Shown here piece after piece: positions 48,561 to 56,489 of a stretch of 64,000 nt of DNA (its first letter is position 1; each line of letters opens with the position of its first letter). The position numbers and the translations under genes are program-made. This DNA comes from a virus: positions 1 through 64,000 of the IMG/VR virus record IMGVR_UViG_3300045051_000720; one strand, written 5' to 3'. The notes beneath the pieces were generated by a model. The model ran no database searches and was not told the DNA's origin. It saw nothing but the letters and a program-made list of their open reading frames with translations.

Positions 48561-49712
48561 TCAGAGAGTGGGTACTCTGCCGTATGTGCCGTTGAACACG
48601 ATTCCTCGTCCAGCATAGCCGGCGGTGATCCCCGCGAGTTGATTTGTGAATGTATACCGTACCGTCGAACTCTGACCGATAGATGAGGTATAATCGCGGC
48701 TGACAAACTTGGCCTGATTGAAATTAACCGTAATAGCCGAGGGACCAGTACGAGTGCAGCTGGGGTTATCAAGCGTTACGATGATGTTAATCGGATCGTC
48801 ACTGCAAAAGACCGACGCAAGATTATCTTCTGCAATATCCCCCTGCATCGCATCAACCGATAACGTACAATTGACTGGGAAACGAATCCTCTTTGCAATC
48901 GGGTACGGCGATCCCAGTTGATTGATATAGTCAAGTGCGATGGGTACCGACATCGTGACGCCCTGCACAATGAACTGGCCAATGCCCGACGTATAGTCAG
49001 TGAATCCACCCGTGCGTGGCATCCCAATTCGCACGTCTCCCGGCCTAAGGGCGGGTTGCACCGACGCGCCCGTATACCCCGACATCGTCGGTAGTGTCCA
49101 CAATGGGCCGACAACCTGAAGCGACGTGTTGGGATCGATGGCGGGCGACGCTTTGCCGGTCGAGCCATTATAGGCCTGCTGGTTGGTCCCCTCGATGGTC
49201 ACCGATGCACGCGGAATCTGCCCGACCTGAAGTGTCATCGTGTAGTTGGACACTACCCCGTTACCAATGCCGATGACATTGAGGTTGTTGGCACTGGAGG
49301 GACTCGAACCGATCAAGTCCACGCCCTCGGGCGCGACACCGAGGAAGTAGTTCTTTTCCGACTGCGTGCCATCAATCAGGCCCGAAACGAATGACTGCTG
49401 GCCAGATGCCGCGAAGCCGAGGAGGCTTTCGGCGTAGCCGTCGAGCAGGTAGTAGTCGAAGTTGAGCGTGGTGGTTGGCGGCGTGGTGATCAGTGTATCG
49501 ATGCGATCCAGCTGACCGTATTGATTCACATCTTCACGCGCGATGTTGGTTGCGATGCTGACCGACTGGACGCGCGGGATGAAGTTGAGCAGGTTCTGAC
49601 CTGACGTAGGCGCCGAAGCGCCCCCGGCGAACATGTAACCCGTTGCGGGAGAGGGAGAGACGGCGAGGCCGAGGACATTACTGATCTGGCGCACCACTTG
49701 TACGTTAGCCAT
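48561..49712 (-). CDS. Major tail tube protein (candidate)
   Basis: 383 residues starting MANVQVVRQISNVLGLAVSP. Beta-rich with strands IPRVQSVSIATNIAREDVNQ and TLNFDYYLLDGYAESLLGF, and a C-terminal domain after residue ~220. It has a dedicated late promoter and a strong terminator, as expected for a highly expressed tube subunit. It shares the RV-x-x-V strand/P-strand/LG pattern with the proteins at 29.9 and 49.8 kb, so which of the three forms the main tube is not certain. Confidence 0.6.
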   Translation of the reverse strand: MANVQVVRQISNVLGLAVSPSPATGYMFAGGASAPTSGQNLLNFIPRVQSVSIATNIAREDVNQYGQLDRIDTLITTPPTTTLNFDYYLLDGYAESLLGFAASGQQSFVSGLIDGTQSEKNYFLGVAPEGVDLIGSSPSSANNLNVIGIGNGVVSNYTMTLQVGQIPRASVTIEGTNQQAYNGSTGKASPAIDPNTSLQVVGPLWTLPTMSGYTGASVQPALRPGDVRIGMPRTGGFTDYTSGIGQFIVQGVTMSVPIALDYINQLGSPYPIAKRIRFPVNCTLSVDAMQGDIAEDNLASVFCSDDPINIIVTLDNPSCTRTGPSAITVNFNQAKFVSRDYTSSIGQSSTVRYTFTNQLAGITAGYAGRGIVFNGTYGRVPTL

Positions 49713-49771
49713 GGAGAGAGGGGGTTAGGAGGAAAGGGGGTGCTGTAAAGCGAGGGGGGTTGGTGCGTTGC

Positions 49772-49778
49772 TATACAC
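49772..49778 (-). promoter_or_regulatory. Late promoter motif GTGTATA
   Basis: Minus-strand GCGGGTGTATAGCAACG, 59 bases before the tube gene start at 49,712. Confidence 0.65.
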
Positions 49779-49847
49779 CCGCCGCGACCGTCAGTTGTGA
49801 TTCAAACGCCGGTCGCTGGTAGTCATAGCGGTAGTGATAGGGCACGT

Positions 49848-50804
49848 CTACGTAATGATCACGTTGGACCCTATCGCCGCTTCAGCTGCAACCGTGGTCA
49901 GAGGAATCGAGAAACCCAACTCTACGCTCGTGTACGAGCCCACCTGAGTCCCGACCGTCTGCCGCTCCACATACGGCTGTACCAACGTGATCGTGGTCGG
50001 CTGTTCGTTGCCGCACGACGGCTGTAGGCTCAAAACGTAGGTACCTGACACCGGCAAGCCGCCATCATAGATGCTTAGCCCCGTCACGGTATTTGTCACC
50101 CCTTCCATGAATCCCACCAGCTGGAGGGTAGCAGTCCCCTCGGTAATGCGCCGTTCGGGGTACTTGGTACCAATGCGAAACGTCGCCGCGTGGTTGATGT
50201 TGAGACCAAAGTTGAACGACTGCACCGTCAATCCCGAGAAGCCGAGGCCGGTGAAGTTGATCCCTGTGAGGGTGATGTTCTCGCTCTTAATAACCTGACC
50301 CGAGTACTGCGGCGTTGTCTTGATGCCATTGTTCGCAGCTTGTTGTAGATCAAGGGCTTCCACACTAAACGACCCATCGACCACACCCCCAACTGAACCC
50401 CCCAGCGAGAATGACTTGAGCACGCCGGTCACGATGTTCCACTGGCCAGCGTAGTTGGTAGCGTTGATGGGGGCATTATAGATACGGAACGAACGCGCAC
50501 CCCAGTTGGTGACATCGGTGTTTTGACCGATCTGACAAAGCACGCCAGTTGTGTTGAGGAGGCCAAGGTTGCGTTCTACGTCCCGATTACCTTCGGTATA
50601 ATTGACGCTCAGGCTGACGGGGGTGTAATTGACGACATACCGCTCGTTGAGAGGCTTGAAACGCCCAATCACGCGCGTTTCCGTGCGCGGGATCTGGTAA
50701 GACACATCGACGTTGCTGACACGCTGGACGAGGGCATAGGCCTCGTTCGCCACGCCAGTTGACATCGCCAGTTCCGCGCCTTGGAAAAATAGTGTAGTAG
50801 CCAT
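49848..50804 (-). CDS. Tail-tube-like protein
   Basis: 318 residues starting MATTLFFQGAELAMSTGVAN. Beta-rich with the paralogue signature ALVQRVSNVDVSYQIPRTET ... PVSLSVNYTEGNRDVERNLG near the N-terminus. The C-terminal half has alternating strands (VETQTVGTQVGSYTSVELGF type). Own late promoter 19 bases upstream. Probably a tail tube or tail terminator-proximal ring protein. Confidence 0.55.
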   Translation of the reverse strand: MATTLFFQGAELAMSTGVANEAYALVQRVSNVDVSYQIPRTETRVIGRFKPLNERYVVNYTPVSLSVNYTEGNRDVERNLGLLNTTGVLCQIGQNTDVTNWGARSFRIYNAPINATNYAGQWNIVTGVLKSFSLGGSVGGVVDGSFSVEALDLQQAANNGIKTTPQYSGQVIKSENITLTGINFTGLGFSGLTVQSFNFGLNINHAATFRIGTKYPERRITEGTATLQLVGFMEGVTNTVTGLSIYDGGLPVSGTYVLSLQPSCGNEQPTTITLVQPYVERQTVGTQVGSYTSVELGFSIPLTTVAAEAAIGSNVIIT

Positions 50805-50823
50805 ACCTGAGACCGCGCCTAGC

Positions 50824-50830
50824 TATACAC
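50824..50830 (-). promoter_or_regulatory. Late promoter motif GTGTATA
   Basis: Minus-strand GCGGTGTATAGCTAGG, 19 bases before the start at 50,804. Confidence 0.65.
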
Positions 50831-50839
50831 CGCGCCGCG

Positions 50840-51709
50840 CTACGCGAACAGGTTGGGAGCCTGTCGGATGTAGCTCAGGTCCAAATCGATCATGCCCGCG
50901 AACTGGGTGGGGCTCAGTTTGAGCCGATCCGACACCTTGGCCGTGCGTACGTCCTCGATGTAAATCAGATTGCCAACCGTGCCGAATTGCGAGATATAGG
51001 TCTGGTAGTTGTAACCCGTCCCGCCTTTCACGTCACCCCACTCATCAACGGGGTCATTCGTGACGTTGAGCATTGGGATGTACTCGTAGCGCATATCACG
51101 GAACGTCGACAACAGTGTGTTGAGCTGGTAGCTGGACTCCGCCAGCACGGTCAGGGTGATGGTGTCGCGGGAGTTGACCAGCCCACCCAACTGGTAGGCC
51201 TCATTGCGCGACGAAAGGGTGTTTACGAACACGGCGGGCGTCGCCATGACATAGGGAGGAACCCCCGAGGTTGGCGTGCCGTTGTAGCGGGGGTTGATGA
51301 AGTACTTGCCTTGGGTCAGCAGCGCGTCTTGAGACTCGTTCGCAATGTAGGTGTTGACCTCCTTGAGAGAGTAGGTGCCTGTGAGAGTCAGGGTCGAGCC
51401 AAACGAGGCGGGTACCACGATGCGCCCATTGTCGTAGTCGAAGTGAACGCCACTCGCGCGCGTCAGAGGGTAGTTCGTGAAGGCGTCTCCGCTGGCGGCA
51501 TTGATGATATAAGCCCCGCTAATGCCACTGTCGTACACCCATTGTTTGAATGGCGCACTGTAACTCACCCACCCGGTGCCCAGCTGGGGGTCAGCAGTAG
51601 GGTATAGTCGCGTCGTGACTGTCTGGTAGGCCTGAAGCCCCTGACAGATGGAGTATTCGGCCCAGAGGAAGGTCGACGCGAGGAGGTTGTTGGAGTGAGA
51701 GGCTAACAC
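50840..51709 (-). CDS. Putative tail completion protein
   Basis: 289 residues from a GTG at 51,707-51,709 (MLASHSNNLLASTFLWAEYS). Beta-rich middle (VHFDYDNGRIVVPASFGSTL) and a conserved-looking C-terminus (VRTAKVSDRLKLSPTQFAGM). Position between neck-type proteins and tube proteins suggests a tail terminator or completion factor. No family recognised with confidence. Confidence 0.5.
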   Translation of the reverse strand: MLASHSNNLLASTFLWAEYSICQGLQAYQTVTTRLYPTADPQLGTGWVSYSAPFKQWVYDSGISGAYIINAASGDAFTNYPLTRASGVHFDYDNGRIVVPASFGSTLTLTGTYSLKEVNTYIANESQDALLTQGKYFINPRYNGTPTSGVPPYVMATPAVFVNTLSSRNEAYQLGGLVNSRDTITLTVLAESSYQLNTLLSTFRDMRYEYIPMLNVTNDPVDEWGDVKGGTGYNYQTYISQFGTVGNLIYIEDVRTAKVSDRLKLSPTQFAGMIDLDLSYIRQAPNLFA

Positions 51710-51719
51710 CGCCCTAGGC

Positions 51720-51726
51720 TATACAC
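51720..51726 (-). promoter_or_regulatory. Late promoter motif GTGTATA
   Basis: Minus-strand GGGGTGTATAGCCTAGG, only 10 bases before the GTG start at 51,709. Confidence 0.65.
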
Positions 51727-51729
51727 CCC

Positions 51730-52398
51730 TCAGATGGTCCGACCATTGTCGGATCTGCCTACCACCCGCCGTAGGAAGTTGTTCAGGATGCGAGTGAGGT
51801 ACGAGGTTGGTCGGTACCTACCTGTTCTGAGTGTTCCCTCGATTTGAATGCCACCGCCGCTACGCGAAGACGGGCGACCATATACGTTGAGAAAGTGGGC
51901 GATGCCCGGTATCCCGGCTTCTATCCGCTTTACCCAGCTGATATCGCCTTCCAACCAGCTGTCTGGGAAGGGAGTCTCGTTGTAGATGGCTCCTTCGTCC
52001 GGAGCCACGACCTCGAAGACGTACTCCAGCCTGTCCTTGGACCGGCTCTTGTAGACCAGCTTCGGCCCCTCCTCATGGCGCGGGTCAAGGCGCTGAAGGA
52101 TCGGTGCTATCACCTGTTCGGGTGGCGCATCAAAGCCGATGAAAGAAGTTAGGTTGGCAGGGCTATCCCCCTCTGCATCACGAAACTTACCCTCTAGGGT
52201 CGCGCTGGTGTTGGAGGCGTTCACGCCACCGAGAATCTCTTTCGTCACCTCGTGCTCCATGAACTCGCGTTTCATCTCCGCCACTGCTGGCTCGAAATAC
52301 TGCTGACGCATGATCACCTCAGCCTCGCGCTTGAGCAGAGGGTCAGACGCCTCCAGTTCGACCATCAGCTGGCGGGGGTCTATGCTATACCCAGCCAT
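51730..52398 (-). CDS. Neck/tail completion protein (gp10-like)
   Basis: 222 residues starting MAGYSIDPRQLMVELEASDP. The helix LLKREAEVIMRQQYFEPAVA followed by FMEHEVTKEILGGVNASNTS and a beta segment resembles the HK97 gp10-type neck proteins that join head and tail. One-base overlap with the upstream gene. A basic Arg-rich C-terminus (LRTGRYRPTSYLTRILNNFL) ends the protein. Confidence 0.55.
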   Translation of the reverse strand: MAGYSIDPRQLMVELEASDPLLKREAEVIMRQQYFEPAVAEMKREFMEHEVTKEILGGVNASNTSATLEGKFRDAEGDSPANLTSFIGFDAPPEQVIAPILQRLDPRHEEGPKLVYKSRSKDRLEYVFEVVAPDEGAIYNETPFPDSWLEGDISWVKRIEAGIPGIAHFLNVYGRPSSRSGGGIQIEGTLRTGRYRPTSYLTRILNNFLRRVVGRSDNGRTI

Positions 52399-52865
52399 TA
52401 GTCCACCTTCTGCAATATATGCGTCCAGCGAGTCGGCGTCACCAACCCATGCGGTCGCGGCGTGGAGACCTGCTCGAAGTTGAAGCCGTCAAGGGTGACT
52501 TGCTTGGCCGTGGCCAACAGCGCGTTGCCTGTCGCGTCGACTTGTATCTTTACTACCCCAAACGACTCCCTGAGCTTGTTCTGCTGGTAATCCCGCCGCG
52601 TGCCGGGCTCGACATAATCCCACGGCTGCTTGTTCCCGTAGGTGATACAACCGCTGATGACGTAGGACTGGGGGGTCACTGCGGGGTTATCAGCTCCAAT
52701 CGCTGCCATCTGATCGTGCTGACCGAAGCGTGAGTAGGTCGGGGACGTGCTGATGGTCGTGCGCGCGGCCTCGATGTACACCGTCATCGGGCGTCGGAAC
52801 GCTTCGAACAGGCTGTACAGAGCATCGTCATACTCGCTCTTCTGTGCGGTGGTGAGAAGGGACAT
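52398..52865 (-). CDS. Head-tail joining protein
   Basis: 155 residues starting MSLLTTAQKSEYDDALYSLF. A helical start (FEAFRRPMTVYIEA) and a later small beta domain (FGVVKIQVDATGNALLATAK; VTLDGFNFEQVSTPRPHG) fit phage head-tail joining proteins. First gene of the leftward tail operon, just after a late motif. Confidence 0.55.
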   Translation of the reverse strand: MSLLTTAQKSEYDDALYSLFEAFRRPMTVYIEAARTTISTSPTYSRFGQHDQMAAIGADNPAVTPQSYVISGCITYGNKQPWDYVEPGTRRDYQQNKLRESFGVVKIQVDATGNALLATAKQVTLDGFNFEQVSTPRPHGLVTPTRWTHILQKVD

Positions 52866-52878
52866 GGGGTCCCTATGC

Positions 52879-52885
52879 TATACAC
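52879..52885 (-). promoter_or_regulatory. Late promoter motif GTGTATA
   Basis: Minus-strand GGGGTGTATAGCATAGG, 13 bases before the ATG at 52,865. It marks the right-hand border of the late tail region. Confidence 0.7.
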
Positions 52886-52887
52886 CC

Positions 52888-53181
52888 CTAGGTGGCCTCG
52901 GCGAGGGCGATGAGGGTCATGCCGTGGCACCTCTGGCTACCACACCAACACCCTAACACCTGACCCCTCAGCTCGGGTAAGCGTCTCAGGATCTCCTCCC
53001 GCCGCGCCGCTGTGGCCTCGGGATGACCAAAATCGCGCCCGGTGCGCAGCCACTGATCATATCGGTCACAGACCTCGTCGCGCGTGCCATCAGGGCCGAT
53101 GACCCATGGGTTGCCCCATAGGGAAGGCCGACCGATGTAGGTGTCAAACGGTGCCCGTTTGCAGTGGACTATCCGGCTCAA
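52888..53181 (-). CDS. DUF4326-family protein
   Basis: 97 residues from a TTG at 53,179-53,181. The signature RAPFDTYIGRPSLWGNPW ... LPELRGQVLGCWCGSQRCHG is that of DUF4326, a small family common in phages and plasmids with a conserved C-W-C-x-x-x-x-C-H-G motif. Biochemical role unknown; links to nucleotide or ADP-ribose chemistry are speculative. It overlaps the upstream gene by 38 bases. Confidence 0.8.
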   Translation of the reverse strand: MSRIVHCKRAPFDTYIGRPSLWGNPWVIGPDGTRDEVCDRYDQWLRTGRDFGHPEATAARREEILRRLPELRGQVLGCWCGSQRCHGMTLIALAEAT

Positions 53182-53500
53182 TGGTCGTCTCCTTCAGCTC
53201 ACGCATGATGCGGTTCAGGTCCTCCATCCACATCGCGCGGCAACAGCCAAATGAGACGGGATGGAACGCCCTCCCCTCATCTGACTCCTCCTCGCGGTCC
53301 AGATAGCCAAACAGCTCTGCCGCCAACCGGCGGGCCTTGTCCCATTCCTCCAGCTTGGCCCCCACCAGCGCGGCGCTGTCATCTATGGACACACCTGCGC
53401 CCAAGGCCAATCCCATGATCTCCTTGGCGCGTTCGAGGTAGAGCGGATGCACCGCACCGCGCGCGGCTGTGGCGGCAATCTTGGCGTCGGCGGCGGTCAT
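53144..53500 (-). CDS. Hypothetical helical protein
   Basis: 118 residues from the ATG at 53,498-53,500 (MTAADAKIAATAARGA), overlapping the upstream stop (ATGA). Helical (EEWDKARRLAAELFGYLDRE) with a CCRAMWMEDLNRIMREL segment. No recognised domain. Confidence 0.5.
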   Translation of the reverse strand: MTAADAKIAATAARGAVHPLYLERAKEIMGLALGAGVSIDDSAALVGAKLEEWDKARRLAAELFGYLDREEESDEGRAFHPVSFGCCRAMWMEDLNRIMRELKETTIEPDSPLQTGTV

Positions 53501-53823
53501 CGTAAGACTAACCCCGTAGCCCCGAGAGGGGCATACTGTGTAAACGTGTGTTCGATCCAAAACCCCCACAAGGACGGCTGTTTTCCACTTCCGCATTCAA
53601 TCCACTGTCCCGGTCGTTCGACGGCGGGACGATAGACAGTGTAGGCGATGTAGGGATAGGTCACGTCTGTTATCCGCTCGCGCGTTTCTGGAGCCCACGA
53701 TGGAGAGTAGACATTACCAGCTTTAAACCCAAGCGCGATAGCTTCAAGCCCAAATATAAAACGGGCTTCCGCATCCCAGAAGCCACTGTTAAGCCGCCCG
53801 ATAAAACGTAGCAACCGTTTCAT
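53497..53823 (-). CDS. Hypothetical protein
   Basis: 108 residues starting MKRLLRFIGRLNSGFWDAEA. Aromatic-rich beta segments (YPYIAYTVYRPAVERPGQWI). ATGA overlaps on both sides. No recognised domain. Confidence 0.5.
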   Translation of the reverse strand: MKRLLRFIGRLNSGFWDAEARFIFGLEAIALGFKAGNVYSPSWAPETRERITDVTYPYIAYTVYRPAVERPGQWIECGSGKQPSLWGFWIEHTFTQYAPLGATGLVLR

Positions 53824-54011
53824 GCTTTTCCCAACAGGTCATCAAACACCGGGTCCAATCCGCGCGCCTCGGGCTGAGTGTCCCAATCGCACTCCTCCAA
53901 CGCGCGAATCAAAGCGCGGTATATCGGTCTCCGCTTCTGCACGGGCAGGTCGGCCTCGACAATGGCCTTGACCACCTCGCGCGCTACGTCACTGCCCGCG
54001 GCCCACCCCAT
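53820..54011 (-). CDS. Small helical protein
   Basis: 63 residues (MGWAAGSDVAREVVKAIVEA), acidic at the end, with the ATG inside a TAATG overlap with the upstream gene. The pattern (VREVVKAI...RRPIYRALIRALEECDWDT) resembles small phage proteins seen next to recombination genes. Function unknown. Confidence 0.5.
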   Translation of the reverse strand: MGWAAGSDVAREVVKAIVEADLPVQKRRPIYRALIRALEECDWDTQPEARGLDPVFDDLLGKA

Positions 54012-54832
54012 TACTTCGCCCCCTTCTTGGCTACCTCATCGGCCTTCTTGATGAGCCCGACAAGCAGCCACGCGTCGATGGGTTGAACGCTATCAAACCC
54101 CGTCCACGTTGATGGGTCCCCTTGAATCCTCTCGTTCTGCCGGTCGGGAGTCAATTCCGCATTATGCTTCACCGCCCGCGCTTTGAGCGCCTCAAAGGCA
54201 ATCGGATGCTTACGTTTGGTACAGACCTCCTCAAGCCGTCGCCACGCATCGGCGCTGGCTGGTTGTGCAGACGGAGTATCCTCCTCCTCTTGCTTCAGGG
54301 CCTCGGCGTCAACCTCATCCTCGGAGAGAATGTTGATCTGAAGCGCGCGCTTGACGCACCGCGCGAACGAGCGATTCTCGGCGAAGGCCTCAAGGTATGG
54401 TAGCATCTGCTTGTCCATACTCCGGGTAGAGGCAGAGGCTACGCCAGACGCGATGACCGGGAGCCCATCGGTTTCGTAATTGCCTATCAGCTCAATCTCA
54501 CACACCACCGCGGCGCGCGAGTCGGATGTCTGGAGAGAGTGATACTGGATGGAGCGGTAACCCCTCACATTGAGGAGATAGTTGAACCCCGCCTGCCGGA
54601 TGCGCAGCCATTTCTCAGGAACCAGACTGAGATCGCACTCTCCAATCGGCTTGCCTTGCGTCTTGGCGACCTCCGGTTCCTTGGTGCGGATGACGAAGAG
54701 ATAGGGGGTGGTCAACGCGATGGCGAGCCAGTCAACCCGTCCTTCGGGGGTGAATTTGTAAGGGAAGCCGGGGATGAGACCGTCTTCGTCGCGCTTGAAG
54801 GAGGGGCGGGTGGACTTGGGAGAATCGCTCAT
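54011..54832 (-). CDS. Possible Rad52-like single-strand annealing protein
   Basis: 273 residues. The core (GRVDWLAIALTTPYLFVIRT; AVVCEIELIGNYETDGLPVI; SARSTDK-like SASTRSMDKQMLPYLEAFAE; SFARCVKRALQINILSEDEV) has beta-beta-beta-alpha character and an NRSFARCVKRAL helix, a layout like phage Rad52/ERF-type annealing proteins. The C-terminal ~80 residues look like a linker plus helical end. Its ATG overlaps the methyltransferase stop (ATGA). Assignment is tentative. It may duplicate the function of RecT at 4.4 kb. Confidence 0.45.
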   Translation of the reverse strand: MSDSPKSTRPSFKRDEDGLIPGFPYKFTPEGRVDWLAIALTTPYLFVIRTKEPEVAKTQGKPIGECDLSLVPEKWLRIRQAGFNYLLNVRGYRSIQYHSLQTSDSRAAVVCEIELIGNYETDGLPVIASGVASASTRSMDKQMLPYLEAFAENRSFARCVKRALQINILSEDEVDAEALKQEEEDTPSAQPASADAWRRLEEVCTKRKHPIAFEALKARAVKHNAELTPDRQNERIQGDPSTWTGFDSVQPIDAWLLVGLIKKADEVAKKGAK

Positions 54833-56484
54833 GGGTTCAGTCGGTTATAGAGAGTGACGAAAGCCTTGGCAACGACATCGGGGTCAACCCCGTTTCCGAG
54901 GAGTCGGAGTTCATCAACACGACTATCCACGGTCTCGCACAGCTTGGTGTAGTCCAGCCAATCGGGAGCCCCATCAGGGTCTCCACCCAGCGTGGGTTGA
55001 GCTGACCCGTTTTCAGGTTGCGTGGTCCCTCTATCTGGGCAGGCAGGTCGTTGGCTGTCTCCTTGTATGCTCGCCCCTGCTGCCCCTTCCAGTCGCGAGC
55101 TTGGGGTGTGTTCCACTGGTCGCTCACCTGCTTGCTCAGAGCCACATAGCCGTCTTGACTGTTGGTCTGCTGGCGTTCCTCCGCACGGGGCGTGGACCAT
55201 TTCAACTTGGCTGATGGTAGTTGACGTACCTCCGCATCCAGCTGGTTGATCCCCGGACGGTTTGAGTCTTGGTGACTGTATCCCCGAGGAGTCGGCCACT
55301 GTTGGTTGACTGCACTCGGTAGCATCAGATCCCCCTTGCTGCCCGATTGGTTCGGACCGCCCTTCTCGCCGTCTGTTGCTCGTGCTGTCGGCCACATCAC
55401 TTGACCCACTTGGGTCTCCAGATTGGGGAAGCGGTCCTTGTCCCAGACTGACTCGGGCGTTATCGTCGCTGCCATGACCGAGCACACTCGCGGCGTTGCC
55501 CACTGTTTGGCTTCCGCCTCTAGTATCTTGCCCCCGTTCAGATTGGGGCGACTCCCCGGATTCCCCGCCCTTGGCGTCGGCCACAAACCGTTTGTGCCGA
55601 TTGGCGATGCGGGTGTGGTTGTGGATGACTCGGGCTGGCTCCCACCACCATTGGTCGGGTCCGGGCGGGAGGGGGCGGCATAAACGAACGTCCCGAGGTG
55701 ATGGACCCATTCCCTCAGGTTGGAGCAACCCCCTTTGGTTCTCGCTTGGTCTAGCGCCGCTTGGTCTTTCGGCTCCATCACATCCATCACCTGAGGCGTT
55801 GGCCACTGCTTGTTCTCCACCATCCAAACCACCCGAGGTAGCACATCCTTCCTGACCTTGCCGTCCCTCCGTATCATGGAGGTCCCCAAGTCGCCCGTAT
55901 CCCGATAGTCTCTGGTGGTGGTGGGCCATTGCGAGGATGAAGACCCGCTTGCGCTGGTGGCTCGCGCCGATTTCAGCCGAACTGAATACTCCCGCCGTTG
56001 CTCGGTAACCCACTCGTTCCAGCTCTCGGAGGACATGGAGCAGAACGGGCGTTCCTGCGGGGTCTCGCCAACTTGCTCCAGCGAGCTTGGCACTGATGAT
56101 ACCCTCGACGTTTTCGAGGAACACGAGGTCTGGCTGGCACTCGGTGATGCCGCGCAGGATGTGGGGGAAGAGGTGTCGTGGGTCGTCGTCCCCCCCCCGC
56201 TTGCCCGCTGAGCTGAAGGGTTGACAAGGAAAGCCCCCAGAGAGGAGACCCACTCGGTCACGAAACGCTCCCCATGGGAAGGTCTTAACATCCGTCCAGA
56301 TAGGTGCTGTGTCCAAGAGTCCCGACTCCATTTTCGCGACCAGATTCGCACAGGCGAAGGCTTCGATCTCACTAACAGCGACCGCGCGCAAGCCTCGGAT
56401 GACTCGGCTGAGTCCAAGGTCAATGCCTCCGTAACCTGCGCAGAGGGAGATATGGTTGATAGGATGGGTTGGGGTAGAATCCAC
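54829..56484 (-). CDS. DNA (cytosine-5) methyltransferase
   Basis: 551 residues from the GTG at 56,482-56,484; an in-frame GTG 54 bases upstream is possible but lies in the previous gene. Motif I HISLCAGYGGIDLGL (~11-25), motif IV SGGFPCQPFSSAG (~82-94, catalytic Cys 87), motif VI FLENVEG (~122-128), motif VIII ASHQRKRVFILA (~174-185), and motif X DELRLLGNGVDPDVVAKAF at the C-terminus. Between VIII and X lies an unusual ~310-residue, Gly/Ser-rich region with recurring V-A-D/N-S/A elements where the target-recognition domain should be. The entire gene is overlapped by a second open frame on the same strand. A methyltransferase next to glycosyltransferases could be part of DNA modification. Confidence 0.85.
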   Translation of the reverse strand: MDSTPTHPINHISLCAGYGGIDLGLSRVIRGLRAVAVSEIEAFACANLVAKMESGLLDTAPIWTDVKTFPWGAFRDRVGLLSGGFPCQPFSSAGKRGGDDDPRHLFPHILRGITECQPDLVFLENVEGIISAKLAGASWRDPAGTPVLLHVLRELERVGYRATAGVFSSAEIGASHQRKRVFILAMAHHHQRLSGYGRLGDLHDTEGRQGQEGCATSGGLDGGEQAVANASGDGCDGAERPSGARPSENQRGLLQPEGMGPSPRDVRLCRPLPPGPDQWWWEPARVIHNHTRIANRHKRFVADAKGGESGESPQSERGQDTRGGSQTVGNAASVLGHGSDDNARVSLGQGPLPQSGDPSGSSDVADSTSNRRREGRSEPIGQQGGSDATECSQPTVADSSGIQSPRLKPSGDQPAGCGGTSTTISQVEMVHAPCGGTPADQQSRRLCGSEQAGERPVEHTPSSRLEGAAGASIQGDSQRPACPDRGTTQPENGSAQPTLGGDPDGAPDWLDYTKLCETVDSRVDELRLLGNGVDPDVVAKAFVTLYNRLNP

Positions 56485-56486
56485 AT
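54837..56486 (-). CDS. Overprinted +1-frame ORF with W-P-T-P repeats
   Basis: 549 codons without a stop, in the +1 frame relative to the methyltransferase. Its ATG (56,484-56,486) shares its G with the methyltransferase GTG (ATGTG). From about codon 170 it carries a distinct sequence: WNEWVTEQRREYSVRLKSAR, then eight imperfect W-(P/A/S/N)-T-(P/T/A)-(R/Q) repeats, and near the end LNPRWVETLMGLPIGWT, a phrase I know from C-terminal parts of other phage methyltransferase-type proteins. It may be an independent protein, or be joined to the methyltransferase by a +1 shift. The N-terminal third has no recognisable features. Confidence 0.45.
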   Translation of the reverse strand: MWILPQPILSTISPSAQVTEALTLDSAESSEACARSLLVRSKPSPVRIWSRKWSRDSWTQHLSGRMLRPSHGERFVTEWVSSLGAFLVNPSAQRASGGGTTTHDTSSPTSCAASPSASQTSCSSKTSRVSSVPSSLEQVGETPQERPFCSMSSESWNEWVTEQRREYSVRLKSARATSASGSSSSQWPTTTRDYRDTGDLGTSMIRRDGKVRKDVLPRVVWMVENKQWPTPQVMDVMEPKDQAALDQARTKGGCSNLREWVHHLGTFVYAAPSRPDPTNGGGSQPESSTTTPASPIGTNGLWPTPRAGNPGSRPNLNGGKILEAEAKQWATPRVCSVMAATITPESVWDKDRFPNLETQVGQVMWPTARATDGEKGGPNQSGSKGDLMLPSAVNQQWPTPRGYSHQDSNRPGINQLDAEVRQLPSAKLKWSTPRAEERQQTNSQDGYVALSKQVSDQWNTPQARDWKGQQGRAYKETANDLPAQIEGPRNLKTGQLNPRWVETLMGLPIGWTTPSCARPWIVVLMNSDSSETGLTPMSLPRLSSLSITD

Positions 56487-56489
56487 TCG

